Shown piece after piece: positions 1-11,700 of a DNA stretch of 64,000 bases (position 1 is its first letter; each line of letters opens with the position of its first letter). The notes below the pieces were generated by a model, which was not told the DNA's origin, did not search any database, and saw only the letters and a program-made list of their open reading frames with translations. A program made the translations under genes and the position numbers. The DNA is from Citrus sinensis (Eukaryota; Streptophyta; Magnoliopsida; Sapindales; Rutaceae), in the NCBI RefSeq assembly GCF_022201045.2, contig NC_068564.1:27681001-27745000 (forward strand). Direction: 5' to 3'.

Positions 1-348
1 CCGGTAATTTTATCATTTGGAAAGAGATTAGGACCTATTTCAAACAAAAAGACAAACTATGCCCTTGCTTGAGAAAGTTTACAAAATTGGGGATTCAATA
101 GTTATTACGTTTCTTATTTTGCAGTTGAGGGAGACCGCTTCCCAGACTCTGAGAAACTGAGACGAGCAATCTCGTCATCGCCACCTCCTTTTCCGGACAC
201 CGGTAAAAACTATTTTCAATTTATTTAATTATTATTATTAGCTTTTGGTTTATATTTCGATCTATATTACGGCGGATTCGAATTTGTTATTAACTTTTGT
301 TGTATATAAAGTTGCTGATTGAAGCTTATTATTGTGAAGGATTAAATT
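1..348 (+). other. Upstream region and 5' leader of SYP61
   Basis: No coding sequence is seen. The stretch from about 120 to 200 is less AT-rich and looks like a transcribed leader. A GT at about 202 followed by AT-rich sequence could be a 5'UTR intron, but I cannot fix its acceptor. The transcription start cannot be placed from sequence alone. Confidence 0.4.
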
Positions 349-2633
349 ATGTCTTCTGCTCAAGATCCATTCTATATCGTTAAAGAAGAGATTCAAGATT
401 CTGTATGTTAACTTTTTTTCTTTCTTTTCTTTTTTGAATTGTTTGATTTCATAGATTTTTATTAAATCAAGAGTTAGGATTGGATCTCCCACGATTTCAG
501 TAATTTTTTCTTTTTAAGGAATTTGATTTTTCTTGTTTAATAGCGAAATTGAATTGTTAAACTGTCATGTATATTATTTGGTGATTAATTAATTAATTGA
601 TTTTTTTAATTAGATTAATAAGTTGCAATCTACTTTCCATCAATGGGAAAATAGTGCTTCTGATCCCGGGGAGCAAGTACATTTGAAGAAGGAACTACTC
701 GCCGGTTGTGAGAGCATTGAGTGGCAGGTACCCAGAATTATCAAAAAAATTTCTTGTATTCATTTCTAATTTTAGATATTTATAGCGTAATTCAATGTGA
801 CGTGACAAATGTTTGAAAACTTGGCTTGAACTTGTTGGCTTGAGATTATCTAAGGTATAAAATTCTGGCTCAAGCTTGGTTTAGAAAGGGTTTAGTATGT
901 AGTTCAATTGTGGCTTGAATGAGCTTAATAAGATATGGAGCCTGTTCAAGATTGAACTGTATTGTTATGTTTCCTATTGCAATGTGTATGACATGTAAAT
1001 TACTTTTAGTGCAACAAGTCTAGTTGATGAGAATTTTGCTTGAGGCCAGGCTTAAACAGTGCCACAAAAGTTTGATTTGGAAGCATGGCAAGCTCAGTTA
1101 TAGTTGGTGCACATATTTTCTGCTTTAACTTATGTACTCTCATTAAACATCTTAGAGGTGGAATTTCAGTGATAATTGAGTACTTGTATTCTTAGCAAAG
1201 ACAATTGGCGTGAAGTTTTGGCACAACTGTATGTATTGAATTAAACTTCTTGATTCCAATCTGCAATTTCTGAGACCCTTCTTTCTTGATAGGAAGGTAG
1301 ATGAATTGGACAAAGCAATTGGTGTGGCAAGCAGAGATCCTTCTTGGTATGGTATTGATGACATTGAACTTGAAAAACGAAGGAGATGGACCAGCACTGC
1401 TCGTACTCAGGTATCATCTAAATTAATGTACTTGACAAAAGGTTTCTGAGGGGAGTGAAAATGTGTTCAATAGTTTTTGATCGCTGAGATGGCATAATGA
1501 ACCTTGTTTGCTACCTGCGGTTACTGTCAATTCTAATATAAACTTTAAACAGTCTACCACATGGTGATTCCTGCAATTGAATTTTTCCAGTTATGGAATC
1601 CTAAAGGATTTCTGTACTTTATTAGGTCAGCAGCATGAAGAAAGCTGTATTATCTGGGGGTGCGAATGGTGTTGGGACTATGAGTGCAAGTGGAATGCGT
1701 CGGGAATTAATGAGGCTTCCAAATTCTCATCAGGCTAAATCAAACCAGTACGCTGCGGCCCAAGATAATGATGATTTTATCCAGTCAGAATCTGATAGAC
1801 AATTGCTTCTTGTAAAGTATGGTCTCCTTCTATCTCTTCCCTTGAGTTGTTTGTTATTGTTCTTGTCTGTCTTGCTGCAATGGTGCCTCAATTGATATCT
1901 GCATGCATATTCATTCACTCTAGTGCTGTGTTTGATTTGTTACTGATTGCCTACCATTTGTTGGTTGTAGGCAACAGGATGAGGAGTTGGATGAACTTAG
2001 TGCAAGCGTGCAGAGAATTGGAGGTGTTGGGCTTACCATACATGATGAACTCGTAGCACAGGTTAGTATCTACGGATAGATATTCCTTGTAATGTCTCTA
2101 TAAATCTCTGGTAGAATGTCAGAAAAGTATTAGTCTCTGCTCTGGTGTGCTCTCTTTAAGCCTCATGGTACATGATTTGCTCTCAGACAATGACAAACAT
2201 TACCTATGTATAATCTGTTTTTCTCTGACTTTACATCAGGATTAGTGCTGCTGATTTTAATGCTAATATGTAAATCATTGGGTGTTTTAGGAGAACATTA
2301 TAGATGAACTTGGTACGGAAATGGACAGCACATCTAATCGTCTTGATTTTGTTCAGGTGATTTCCTTCCTGTGATTTCTGATTTATTTCTGAAAGGATAT
2401 AAATTCAGAACTTGGTATCTAAGTTCATACGATATTTAATCTGAATTAAACTTCAGTTAAATAACATAACGAAATGGCATAATACTGACCTGGTGTTAAT
2501 GTTGCCTCATTTTTTCTTGCAGAAAAAAGTGGCTATGGTCATGAAGAAGGCCAGCGCCAAGGGTCAAATTATGATGATATTATTTTTGATTGCTCTGTTT
2601 ATCGTTCTATTTGTTCTGGTCTTCCTTACTTAG
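349..2633 (+). CDS. SYP61: SYP61, syntaxin-6-type Qc-SNARE of the trans-Golgi network
   Basis: Seven coding exons: 349-402, 614-727, 1297-1410, 1626-1816, 1971-2061, 2291-2356 and 2523-2633. They sum to 741 nt, 246 residues, the usual SYP61 length. The N-terminus (MSSAQDPFYIVKEEIQ) is the syntaxin-6 N domain, with the conserved SIEWQVDELDKAI helix and a DPSWYGID segment. Residues about 158-225 form the SNARE helix (VQRIGGVG, HDELVAQENIIDELG, RLDFVQKKV), and the last ~20 residues are a hydrophobic tail anchor ending in VLVFLT. SYP61 is known to act at the TGN/early endosome with SYP41/42-class syntaxins and VTI12 in secretory and vacuolar sorting and in osmotic/ABA responses. The ATG at 349 was chosen because it begins the family-typical N-terminus. 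All introns are GT/AG and the phases agree. Confidence 0.95.
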
Positions 2634-3622
2634 GCTGGAGACGAAACCAGCCTATGATGTTCATACATAGACGGGCTTTTGGTTGTCGAAATAATTTCAA
2701 ATGTTTGATAGGGAGGCTACCAGACATTGATTGGTTGAACTGGATATGCTCAAGTAAAGAAAATCTATGTGCTTGGAAGGGATTTTAAACAAAGTTAACT
2801 AGAATTGGATATTGAGAAATTTTGAATTTAAATACATTGTAAGAGCTTTACATGATTCTTCTTTGTTTGTTCTTCGTATGCATGTAATGTTTGTATCAAT
2901 GATAGTAGTAAGTTTTGTTAAATACAGCATCGGTACTCGTACTCTTAAGCTGCATTGAGGGGCTTAATTGCAACATTTATTGTATTCTGTTTCAGTTTTT
3001 CGGACATGCTACAGAATCAACTCGCACATTTTGTTTGCATAATGGCTTGTGCGGACTAAATTGTTCCATGATGATACAATTGAAAACATAATGCTGACTT
3101 GCAGCAAGTTAATGGTTGAAAATTGTTTGATAAAACATTTGAATCACATGAAGGCAAAAACGCCAGGACTCATAAAAAGCGAACATAGTTTCCTAACTCC
3201 AGTTATTCCATTTGGTTTTCTGTAGTATTTCACACGTTTCGCTCAAGGAATTTTGGGAAATCTTCACAAACCAAGCGAGCAGTTAGATTCCAATCTTGGA
3301 ACATTGTTACCCAAAAGTTGTCACGTAGAAAGGTTCTAAAATATAGAAGAGAAGAGAAGAGAATGGCGAAAGTTTGTCACAATTTATTCTTCGTAAACCT
3401 TCTGCTGTTGATTCTTCACAACAAAGAAATTCACTTATTTCTCAAGACATGAAAGTATAATTCTTTAACTGAACCATAAGTTTCAGAAAAGGAGATAGGG
3501 AAATAACAGAAGCAACAAGAACCAAAAGGTTTACAAATTCCTTCTCCATGCTCACCCCAAAAATTCACTTTCATATCTGCAGAATCGATTAAACAAAAAA
3601 AAAATCTGGGAATTTCGCAAAG
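2634..3622. other. 3' flank of SYP61 and upstream region of the first BAP31-like gene
   Basis: No gene is seen. The first few hundred bases are probably SYP61 3'UTR. From about 3230 the sequence matches the stretch from about 4860 and belongs to the tandem duplication described separately. Confidence 0.5.
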
Positions 3623-4239
3623 ATGATTTATCTTCTGTTTAAAATTGTATTTACGGAAATGGCTTTGATTCTGACACTTCTGTTCAGAAACCCTCTGAGG
3701 AAATTCGTGATCATGGGGTTGGACAGATTGAAGCGAGGGAGAGGGCCATTGGTGGCCAAGAGCGTTGGAGCAACTGTACTAGTTGTCTTATGCTCAGCTG
3801 TATACAGCGCTATGGAAATCCAGAGACGTGCAAGAGAAGGCGGAGCGATCAATCCGACGGAGGAGGTTCTCATGGCGAATCTTCTTCTTCAAGCATCTCT
3901 CATGGGTAAGTCATGTTCTATGGATGGGTAAATATGTTGTTTTTAAACGAATAAATTGATTTGTGAAGCCGTGTTACGTTCTGTTATCAATGCTGTTTCC
4001 TAATCATTTGGAGCGCTCCATGAAATGCCTAAGATTACGTTTATTTTCCGAAGTAACTTCATTGTTACTGATTGTGCCATTACAATGGGGCCGCAAAACT
4101 TACACTCGGTTGTGTATATTATGCAGGATTCTCCCTATTTCTTGCAATGATCACAGACAGATTGCATTACTATATCAAAGAGCTTCATCTCGTGAGACAG
4201 ACATTGGAAGGATTAAAAAACTTAAACAAGCATTCGTGA
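3623..4239 (+). CDS. Short BAP31-like ER membrane protein, copy 1
   Basis: Two exons, 3623-3905 and 4127-4239 (ATG G|gtaag ... gcag|GA), give 131 residues. The protein matches the N-terminal membrane part of plant B-cell-receptor-associated-31-like proteins: two hydrophobic segments at about residues 3-20 and 46-62, then the loop NPTEEVLMANLLLQASLMG and a third hydrophobic segment FSLFLAMITDRLHYYI. BAP31 proteins are ER cargo/quality-control membrane proteins, usually about 200-240 residues, with a cytosolic coiled coil and a KKxx-type ER signal. Both are absent here because the frame stops after LKNLNKHS. In a different frame just after the stop, an acidic/basic stretch ends QKKD, so the tail may have been lost by frameshift. 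Whether a further exon restores a tail is unknown. Confidence 0.8.
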
Positions 4240-5238
4240 CCGAGAGATCAGGGCAACAGAGGAGTCAACTGAGTCCGAAGAGCCGAAATCTGAAACACAG
4301 AAGAAGGATTGACACGGCGGCTCAGCACTGAGATTATAAACCTTAAAAACCCAAGATTTATGTACAGTTTTAATACATAGAAAACTAAACCACAGTAATG
4401 CCATAAAAACCAATAACATAAAAAATACAAACAAGAATGTCCTGCAGGTACTGAATTCTGCATCTCAATGACATTCTTCTGTTTAGAGATTTAATATGAT
4501 TATCCTCATTCTCTTTCCAGTCCACGACTAGTTAATCTAGGATAATGAAATATCTGCAGTAGCTGGTTCATAGTTGTTTTACAGATATTCAGGCGAAATT
4601 CACAGACCCAATTTGTTTTAAATTAAACAAAGAACTTACCTCTAAATTATGAAAAACAATATACCTAGTCATATTGACCCTGATTGTGGAATGCAACCGG
4701 CAATCCGAGTTGGTCAGTTGCAAATATCCTTTGAAATCAAAACATCGACTGCAAGGCAAAATGGTCAAGCTGGCACAGATTATCAAACTAATCTTCAAGT
4801 GTAGAAGATTATAAAAATGAAAGAATTACAAAAGGATATAAAAATGACTCAACTCAAGTTTCTCCATCCGATTTTCTGAAGTATTTTCCCGGCTTTGGCA
4901 AAATATACATTTGGAAATCATCACAAACCAAAAGAACCCTTTGATTCCAATCTTGGAAATAAAAACACTGTAGGGTGAAAGTTTGTCTGTCCAATTTTAG
5001 TCTTTGTAAACCCGCGGCTATTGAATCTTCACAGTAAAGCATTCTGTCGTGTTCCATGTTTTGAATAGTATAATTCTTTAATTGCATCGTAAGTTCAAGA
5101 AAAGCAATTAAAGTTATCAGGCATATACCTTCAGTAACTGGGAGCAAAATGTTCACAACTTTTAGCTCCATATCCGCCCTATAATTTCACTTTCATATCT
5201 CCATAACTTATTAAACTATTTTTGGCAACTTTGCAGAT
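4240..5238. other. Spacer between the two BAP31-like copies
   Basis: It holds the 3' flank of copy 1 and the upstream flank of copy 2, both recognisably duplicated. Short ORFs here have no family resemblance or repeat-independent conservation. Confidence 0.5.
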
Positions 5239-5857
5239 ATGTTTTATCTTTTTTTTACAACTGTATTCACTGAAATGGCTTTGATTCTGGCTCTTCTATT
5301 TGAGAGCCCTCTACGGAAACTATTGATCCTGGGGCTGGACAAACTGAAGCAGGGGAGAGGGCCATTGGTGGCCAAGAGTGTTGGAGCAACTGTACTAGTT
5401 GTCTTATCCTCCGCTGTATACAATGTTGTTGAAATACATAAACGTTCAAGAGAAAGCGGTGCGCTCAATCCGACAGAAGAGGTTCTCATGGCAGATCTTC
5501 TTCTTGAAGCATCCCTCATGGGTACGTCATGTTTGGTGTTTTTCGAATAAATAAATTGAATTGTCAAGATTCACCTAAGCTTTTGAGCCTTGATTCATTC
5601 TTTTATCATTGTTGTCAAATGAAGTAATCCTATGTTGGGCTACATGTAACATGCAAGGTCATGTTTGTTTTCAAATGGTAACTTCAGTTGTTGGCAATTG
5701 GGGCGTCATAATGACAAGCCGCAATACTAACACTCGGGTATATTTTGCAGGATTCTCCCTATTTCTTGCAGTCATGATGGACAGATTACATTCCTATATC
5801 AAACGGAAGCAGATATTGGAAGAAGTAATAAACCCAAACAAGCAACACAACCAGTGA
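5239..5857 (+). CDS. Short BAP31-like ER membrane protein, copy 2
   Basis: Two exons, 5239-5521 and 5751-5857 (ATG G|gtacgt ... ttgcag|GA), encode 129 residues. It is a clear paralogue of copy 1, with the same 283-nt first exon, the same intron phase and matching segments: N-terminal TVFTEMALILALLF, central GRGPLVAKSVGATVLVVL, NPTEEVLMADLLLEASLMG, and FSLFLAVMMDRLHSYI in exon 2. Like copy 1 it stops soon after the third hydrophobic segment (ending NKQHNQ) and lacks the coiled coil and dilysine signal. Membrane topology should match the N-terminal part of BAP31. Function is inferred only from the family. Confidence 0.8.
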
Positions 5858-7276
5858 AGAAAGAGCAAGGATGCGAAGGTTCCAGGATCTGACACAGCAG
5901 CTCAGCTCTGGAATTAAAAATAAATAAGAAGTTATTAAAATATCTCTCCCTTAATAACTCAAGATGTATGTACAGTTTAAATACATAGTAAATTTGACTC
6001 CAATAATGCCATAAATAAGAATAATATGAAGAATAAGGAGAATGGCCTCCAGCTGCTGGTTTCTGTATCTCAAAAAGTTATTCAATAACATTCTGCTGTC
6101 TAGAGATTTTCTCTTCCAAATCCTGTAGTTATTCTATGCTATTGAATTCATATTTGTACAAAAACCAAGGCCAAAATTCACAGAACAAATCAGTTGAGAT
6201 ATACCAAAAGCTTACATCAATCAGTGACACTAAACAAGTTGTTAGTAGCCCGGAATATGAAAAGCATACTTCAACTTGTAATCTTGAACTATCAAACGCA
6301 AGGCTCAACTTGGTATTGCCGGAATAATTTTGTGGTCGAAGAGGGGGTTACATCATCTTGTTGCACCAGCAATCCTGGTTGATCAGTTCCAACTTGCAAG
6401 AGACCTTTGAAATGAAACCGTTTTCAGCAGCCAAAATGGTCGACCGGGCATGCGTCAGCAAACTGATTCCAAGTGCATTTATCTCCTTATTGACTACATC
6501 CCTCCAATTTGTTTGACTAGTACTTATTCTGATTTCAACTACCAATTGTAGAAATGACAATGAAAGCATTATTGACCTTCCACTTGCGTAAATCCAGTTC
6601 TGTTCACACACATATCCATCGATTATAAAGCATTAGTTGACTTGATAAATTGCGTTTGAATATAATAATATCCCACTACGCCAGAATAGTGCAACTAGAA
6701 CGAGGGATTAAAGAACAATAAGTTTCTGTTTGGGGAATCTGCATCTGTTTAGTTCATTGTTTAAGAAATACAACGTCATTTACCTTCAAATTCACAAGCC
6801 AATATCATTTGTAAATAGTTACCATGAATTTAGGGTGACACTTGTATTACACCATTTGCCGGTCAGCAACCGGCAGTAGGCGGCGGTTCCAAGACAGATT
6901 CCACTTTCTAGATTGACATCTGAATTGGAATGGCACAAACTTGGAAATTTATTTTCATGGACTTTTGTCCTAATTCACGCACTGAGTTGGAGGAAACCTA
7001 CGTTGACTTGCACTAATTTGTCATATTCAAAAAAGTCTCCTCTGTTCACACAAATAAGTCTAAACCAACCGCGGTGATTGACCCATTAGAAGACTTTTGA
7101 GCAAAGTCGTCCTTGGAAATTGTAATAGAGCAGATTGTTGTACTTTACTGGAATTGGATCTGTTAAGTTTTTAAAAAAAATTTATTGCATAAGATTTTAA
7201 TTTTTTATTTATTAATTATCAATTAATAATTAAATTATTTACTCAAATCATATTAAATTTGAATTATTTACTCAAA
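5858..7276. other. Spacer between BAP31-like copy 2 and the kinase gene
   Basis: To about 6560 this is the duplicated 3' flank of the BAP31-like unit. The rest is unique-looking AT-rich DNA. A direct repeat of an ~18-bp phrase containing ACTCAAATCATATTAAA occurs at about 7240-7285. No coding region is supported. Confidence 0.5.
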
Positions 7277-8722
7277 TCATATTAAAAGAGAATCATGATC
7301 CGTGTTTCGTTGGCCAAAATTAAATTTGAAAGATTGTATTAAAAAGGGTAAAGAAAAGTTATGTTTGCTCTGAAAAGAAAAGAGTGAAAGGAATTGAACA
7401 AAACCAGAGTTTCCATTATTTGTCTCAAAATCGAGATTTTCTGATACAAAATTATCTCTAGCAATATCAAATGGTAAAAGAATGTCTCGCCTAACACTAA
7501 CATTGGTAATATCACTATTACTATCGATGGAGAATCCTTCGAACAAATCTTCGATTAATGTTGAATTCTGAACCTCTTCTTCAGAAATTAAATCCCAGGC
7601 TAATGTGGCTTCCGCTGATGGTTCATGTGCTATGACCAAATCATTCTCATCAGAACAAATTTTGGGCTCTTCAATGCCATTGCTTCTAACTGTGATCCAA
7701 TCTTCATCCAAACTCCAATTGGGCACACTTGAACCTAATGATGGCAGAGCACATCCAATCAATTGTTGAATCCTCTTAACAGCAGAGTTTGAAGAAGAAG
7801 TAGAAGGAGATGCCTTGGGTGATAGATTTTCTGAACTTTCAGCTTCTTCCAAAGAATCCCAAAATCCATGGTTCAACACAGTGCATGGAGAACTCATAAT
7901 AAATTTCTCAACATCCTTAAAATGATCAAACTCCACTCCACAAATAAATGGATGTTCAAGCAGTTCTTTCGCCGTCAACCTCTCCTTCGGATCTTTTGTC
8001 AAACACTTGCACAAGAAATCCTTAGCCTCCATTGACAACCACCTTGGAATCTCCGGTGTCTCACCGGAGAATCCAATCCGGTAAAGAGCTGATACCGGGT
8101 CATTTAGTTCCGGCCAAGGATTAGTCCCAGTAGCCATCTCAACAATTGTGCACCCAACAGCCCATATATCAGCTGCAAGCCCTTGCTCTTCTCTCCTAGC
8201 CACCTCCGGCGGCATGAAAACCGGTGTACCGGAAAAAGCTGATGTGGCAAGAGCTGCGTTGCTATCAATTTCTCCCACATATTTAGCACAACCCAGATCA
8301 GCAATCTTTGCACCATCATCGCCTATCAAAACATTATTGCTTTTGATGTCACAATGTGCAATTCCGTTCATATGAAGATGATTCAATCCTTGAAGGATCT
8401 GCCACGCGTATAATTTGATCATTTGCTCATCCAATCTTCCTCCGTGTCTCCGAATTTCATCGTAAAGCGTGCCCCGGGGCATGTACTCCATGTAAAGATT
8501 GTAGGTAGGCGTGTTATTTTCGTTCGTGACATTAAAGCCTAAGTAGTCAACTACATAAGGAGAGCTGATCTTGGACAAGAAACATTGCTCTCTTTGCAAG
8601 AACATAGACCGCGAGAGCTCCGTGGACTTGACCGCGATGAATTTTCCGGAAGAAGCTAAGTTGGCTAGATACACCGTAGCGGTGGATCCACGGCCGATGA
8701 TGGGTCCTCTTGTCCACTCCAT
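7277..8722 (-). CDS. MAPKKK17/18-like: MAPKKK17/18-like (MEKK-type) protein kinase
   Basis: Intronless, 481 residues from the ATG at 8722. An in-frame extension eight codons further out was rejected because the family starts MEWTRG. The kinase domain covers residues about 3-265: glycine loop IGRGSTATVY (9-18), Lys32 in AVKS, catalytic HCDIKSNN (123-130), the Mg loop as DLG instead of DFG (142-144), then MPPEVARREEQG and DIWAVGCTIVEMATG. The C-terminal ~215 residues are acidic, Ser-rich and low in conservation. In Arabidopsis, MAPKKK17/18 are ABA-induced and act upstream of MKK3 and group C MAP kinases; a similar role is inferred. On the minus strand a TATATA-like box lies about 100 nt upstream of the ATG (near 8824-8832). 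Confidence 0.9.
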   Translation of the reverse strand: MEWTRGPIIGRGSTATVYLANLASSGKFIAVKSTELSRSMFLQREQCFLSKISSPYVVDYLGFNVTNENNTPTYNLYMEYMPRGTLYDEIRRHGGRLDEQMIKLYAWQILQGLNHLHMNGIAHCDIKSNNVLIGDDGAKIADLGCAKYVGEIDSNAALATSAFSGTPVFMPPEVARREEQGLAADIWAVGCTIVEMATGTNPWPELNDPVSALYRIGFSGETPEIPRWLSMEAKDFLCKCLTKDPKERLTAKELLEHPFICGVEFDHFKDVEKFIMSSPCTVLNHGFWDSLEEAESSENLSPKASPSTSSSNSAVKRIQQLIGCALPSLGSSVPNWSLDEDWITVRSNGIEEPKICSDENDLVIAHEPSAEATLAWDLISEEEVQNSTLIEDLFEGFSIDSNSDITNVSVRRDILLPFDIARDNFVSENLDFETNNGNSGFVQFLSLFSFQSKHNFSLPFLIQSFKFNFGQRNTDHDSLLI

Positions 8723-11700
8723 ATAAGAGAAAGAGAGAGAGCACAAGAAGAAAGGTGAAAGAATAAGAGAAACGTAGTGAATGGATTGAGAATGAGTAAT
8801 GTTTGTGAATGTTAAAATATGGTCATATATAAATGTGTGACCTTGTGACTTTCTTGCGTGGATTTGAATATCTTAATACCAAAGAATTGTTAATAATCAT
8901 AATAAGATTTTTTTTTCCACCTAATATTTTGTGTAAAGTTGGTAGTTTCTTGCTATGAGTACAAATGTACGTACAAAGTTGACTCGACCATAAATTATAT
9001 ATTCAAACTTTGTAAATTTAAAAATTAATATTTAAGTCATTCTTGACTAATACAGGGAATGTAAAATGGAAACACAAATATATGATTTTCTGACTTTAAT
9101 TTTAATATATTACGATAAAGAATCAACAAATTAATTATAAAATAGTTTGAATGCATAATTTTTTACGTCATCAACAGATTGTACCAATTGAACAAATTAA
9201 AGCTAATAAAATAAAACTACAACTCTTAGCATTAAGAGTTGAATAAATTTTCTTCTTTTAATAATTCTATCATCCAAATTTATAAGTAATTATTAAGAGA
9301 TGTTATTTGCACATAAATTGGGCAAAGAACGAGCACAAAGCAGTCCAAATATATAGCACTACTCAAATAGAGAGCACATGATCTCACACATGTGTGAAAA
9401 CAAGTGCTTGAGCCCCCGTAAAAATATTATGAGGATTACATTCCTTCCTTAATTATGATATAGTCGAGTGGAGGATGCGAGTGAAGTAAATATAGACGCC
9501 TTTTGAATATTAGTGAAGGTGACATAGACGTCCCTCGAATGTTAGATAAACTTATCCCTTACAAATTGTGACTAGAGTGGACGTCACTTAAATATTAATA
9601 AAAATAACATAAACATCCTTTCAATATTAATGACGGTTAAAATTTAGGTAGTATTATTTTTAAACTTATCCTAATTGTAGTCTGATTGTAATATCAATGT
9701 AAAAAAATATAAGTATTAAAAGAAAAAGCATTGCTAATTTTTTTTTTTTTTTTTTTTGTCCCCTCTGTTTGTGTTATTCTGTGCTTGTTCTATGCAAATA
9801 ACATTGCTCGCTAAAACCAATTTATTAAATTAATAAAATATCATCTCCACAAGAGAAAAAAGGCACCGTGTAGTATTTTTCCTTTTTCTATATACTTCGG
9901 TTTTTTTCTCTGTAAAGTTGGTGGCTTCGGTGTTATATTATACGCATGCGGTTCGAGTGAGACCCGTGGCAAAAGGAGAGAGCCAAAGCAGCCTAGGCCG
10001 CCTGTGGGCGGCGAGACGGATTACCCGGGCATTTAAAAAAAAGGCCAGCCACATGACGACACGTGGGCACGTGCCAGGATTGCGTTATTAGCGGTGGAGG
10101 AATGAATGTGCCAATTGCTATTGCTTTCTTGCTTTGTTATTGGATTTTGAGGATGGTTTTTGCGGCGGCAATCGAACACAATCACAATGTGAACCAATCA
10201 ACGGGCGCTGTCGCCCTTTTTCTTTTTTTAATTTTGAGCGAATGCAAGCTGTTAGCTTTTTGTCCAAGTTTCTAAATTTTTAAACAAAATTTCAAATCAT
10301 TAGCTTTGCTAGATTTGCAGGCTTTTGTATGTACTCTATATATAATATATACAGCACAGTGCATGCATGAACTTCGATCTATTCGTTTGCTTATGTTACA
10401 AAGCAAGTTAGCTGGAACACCGACTTACTTGTATGAAAAGTAATTGTATAACTCGTACAATATTCATTGGTTATTAAGGCTGGCCTATGTCATACAGCAA
10501 ATCTTTTAAGTTGTCACCCATGACAATTTAATTGTTTTATATGTTATAATTTTTTTAAAAAAAAAAATTTAAGTGATAACTTAAGAGTTACTATATGTTA
10601 CATATAGCATAAGATAGCATGACCCTGTTTATTAATAACGATCGTGTATTAGATGCATGTTACATTCGTCATAAAATATTTATTTCTGGTAATAAATTTC
10701 TTAGTATTATATATAAATTCATGTTTTAAAACAAACATTTTTTTTTATATGGTCTTGTAATCTAACACAATTTCATCGTTTCAGGCCTAAAAAAGGTGTT
10801 AGGTCGTTTTCTATATTTAGGAAAACTTCTTGAGTATAGCTGTTTTTTTTTTCATTTTTCTTTCTTTCTTTTCATTTTGACCAGAACTATTTTAATTTGT
10901 AAAAGTAAATTAGGTTTCTTTATTTTAACAATTTGGAATATTTTATTTAGGTTCTTTATGTATATAAGCGGATTTTTTAAAAAAAAAATTAGGACTATTC
11001 GCACGCTAAAAATTTCTTTCAACACTCTATTACTTTGAATACTAATTTATTAAATCTTAAAAAAATTAAATTTTATTTTGTACACCCTTTCAAATAGCAA
11101 AAGAGTCCTTACTTAAACTATTTAAATTAATTATCTTTATTTACTCTGCGCAGTTATAAAAATACTCAACTCATCTTAGAAAAACAAAATATAACAAAGT
11201 ACTCAAAATAATGCATTTAAGATCTTGTAGAGGAGTGAGATTATAATTTCTGCTGGTTTTCTTTTAAAATTATTTCTGCAGGTATTATTAACGAATATTT
11301 CACTCATTTAATTCACGCCATGACTACAACTTAGAAGAATGAAAGATAAATGGATCATGGATGAATGCTTTTCTCTATCAACTTGGTCAGCATACATTTT
11401 CGTTTAAAAGAATTTTCTAACTTAATAAATGTGTGTGGTCTGTAGTCATTTTTAATGGCTATGACTCATGATACATTGACTTAATCCTGTTAAGACTCAC
11501 ATTTTATGGCGAATTTTCATTGGGTTTTGCTGAACTTAGTGGATGATGATTGTCGATTTTATTTTTCTGTACAATAACTTTAATTTCTTTTTTGAATGAG
11601 TGTGATTTAGTAATTATATTATACTTGCTAATAACAAATTGTCTTTAATAGTTAATAACAACATGGGTATTTTTGTAATAAAATAATTTTATTGAAATAA

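Larger units (their letters stand above)
3230..6560 (+). repeat. Two-copy ~1.6 kb tandem duplication carrying BAP31-like genes
   Basis: Equivalent positions are offset by about 1616 bp (ATGs at 3623 and 5239; intron acceptors at 4126 and 5750). Similarity extends beyond the exons. The upstream stretches near 3240-3310 and 4870-4950 share TTCACAAACCA / ATCACAAACCA and GATTCCAATCTTGGAA. The downstream stretches near 4690-4800 and 6365-6480 share TTGAAAT(C/G)AAA and CAAAATGGTC. The outer limits are approximate. Divergence is substantial, especially in the introns and 3' flanks, so the duplication is not recent. Confidence 0.8.

Noticed and set aside
8148..8375. ORF antisense to the kinase gene
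   Set aside because: A shadow of the strongly conserved kinase frame.
9945..9975. GGTTCGAGTGAGACC resembling a tRNA B-box
   Set aside because: No A-box or cloverleaf can be built around it, so it is not called a tRNA or SINE.
10063..10275. 70-codon plus-strand ORF in the GC island
   Set aside because: It lacks an ATG at its listed start and has no domain-like content; the island is better explained as regulatory or a non-coding transcript.
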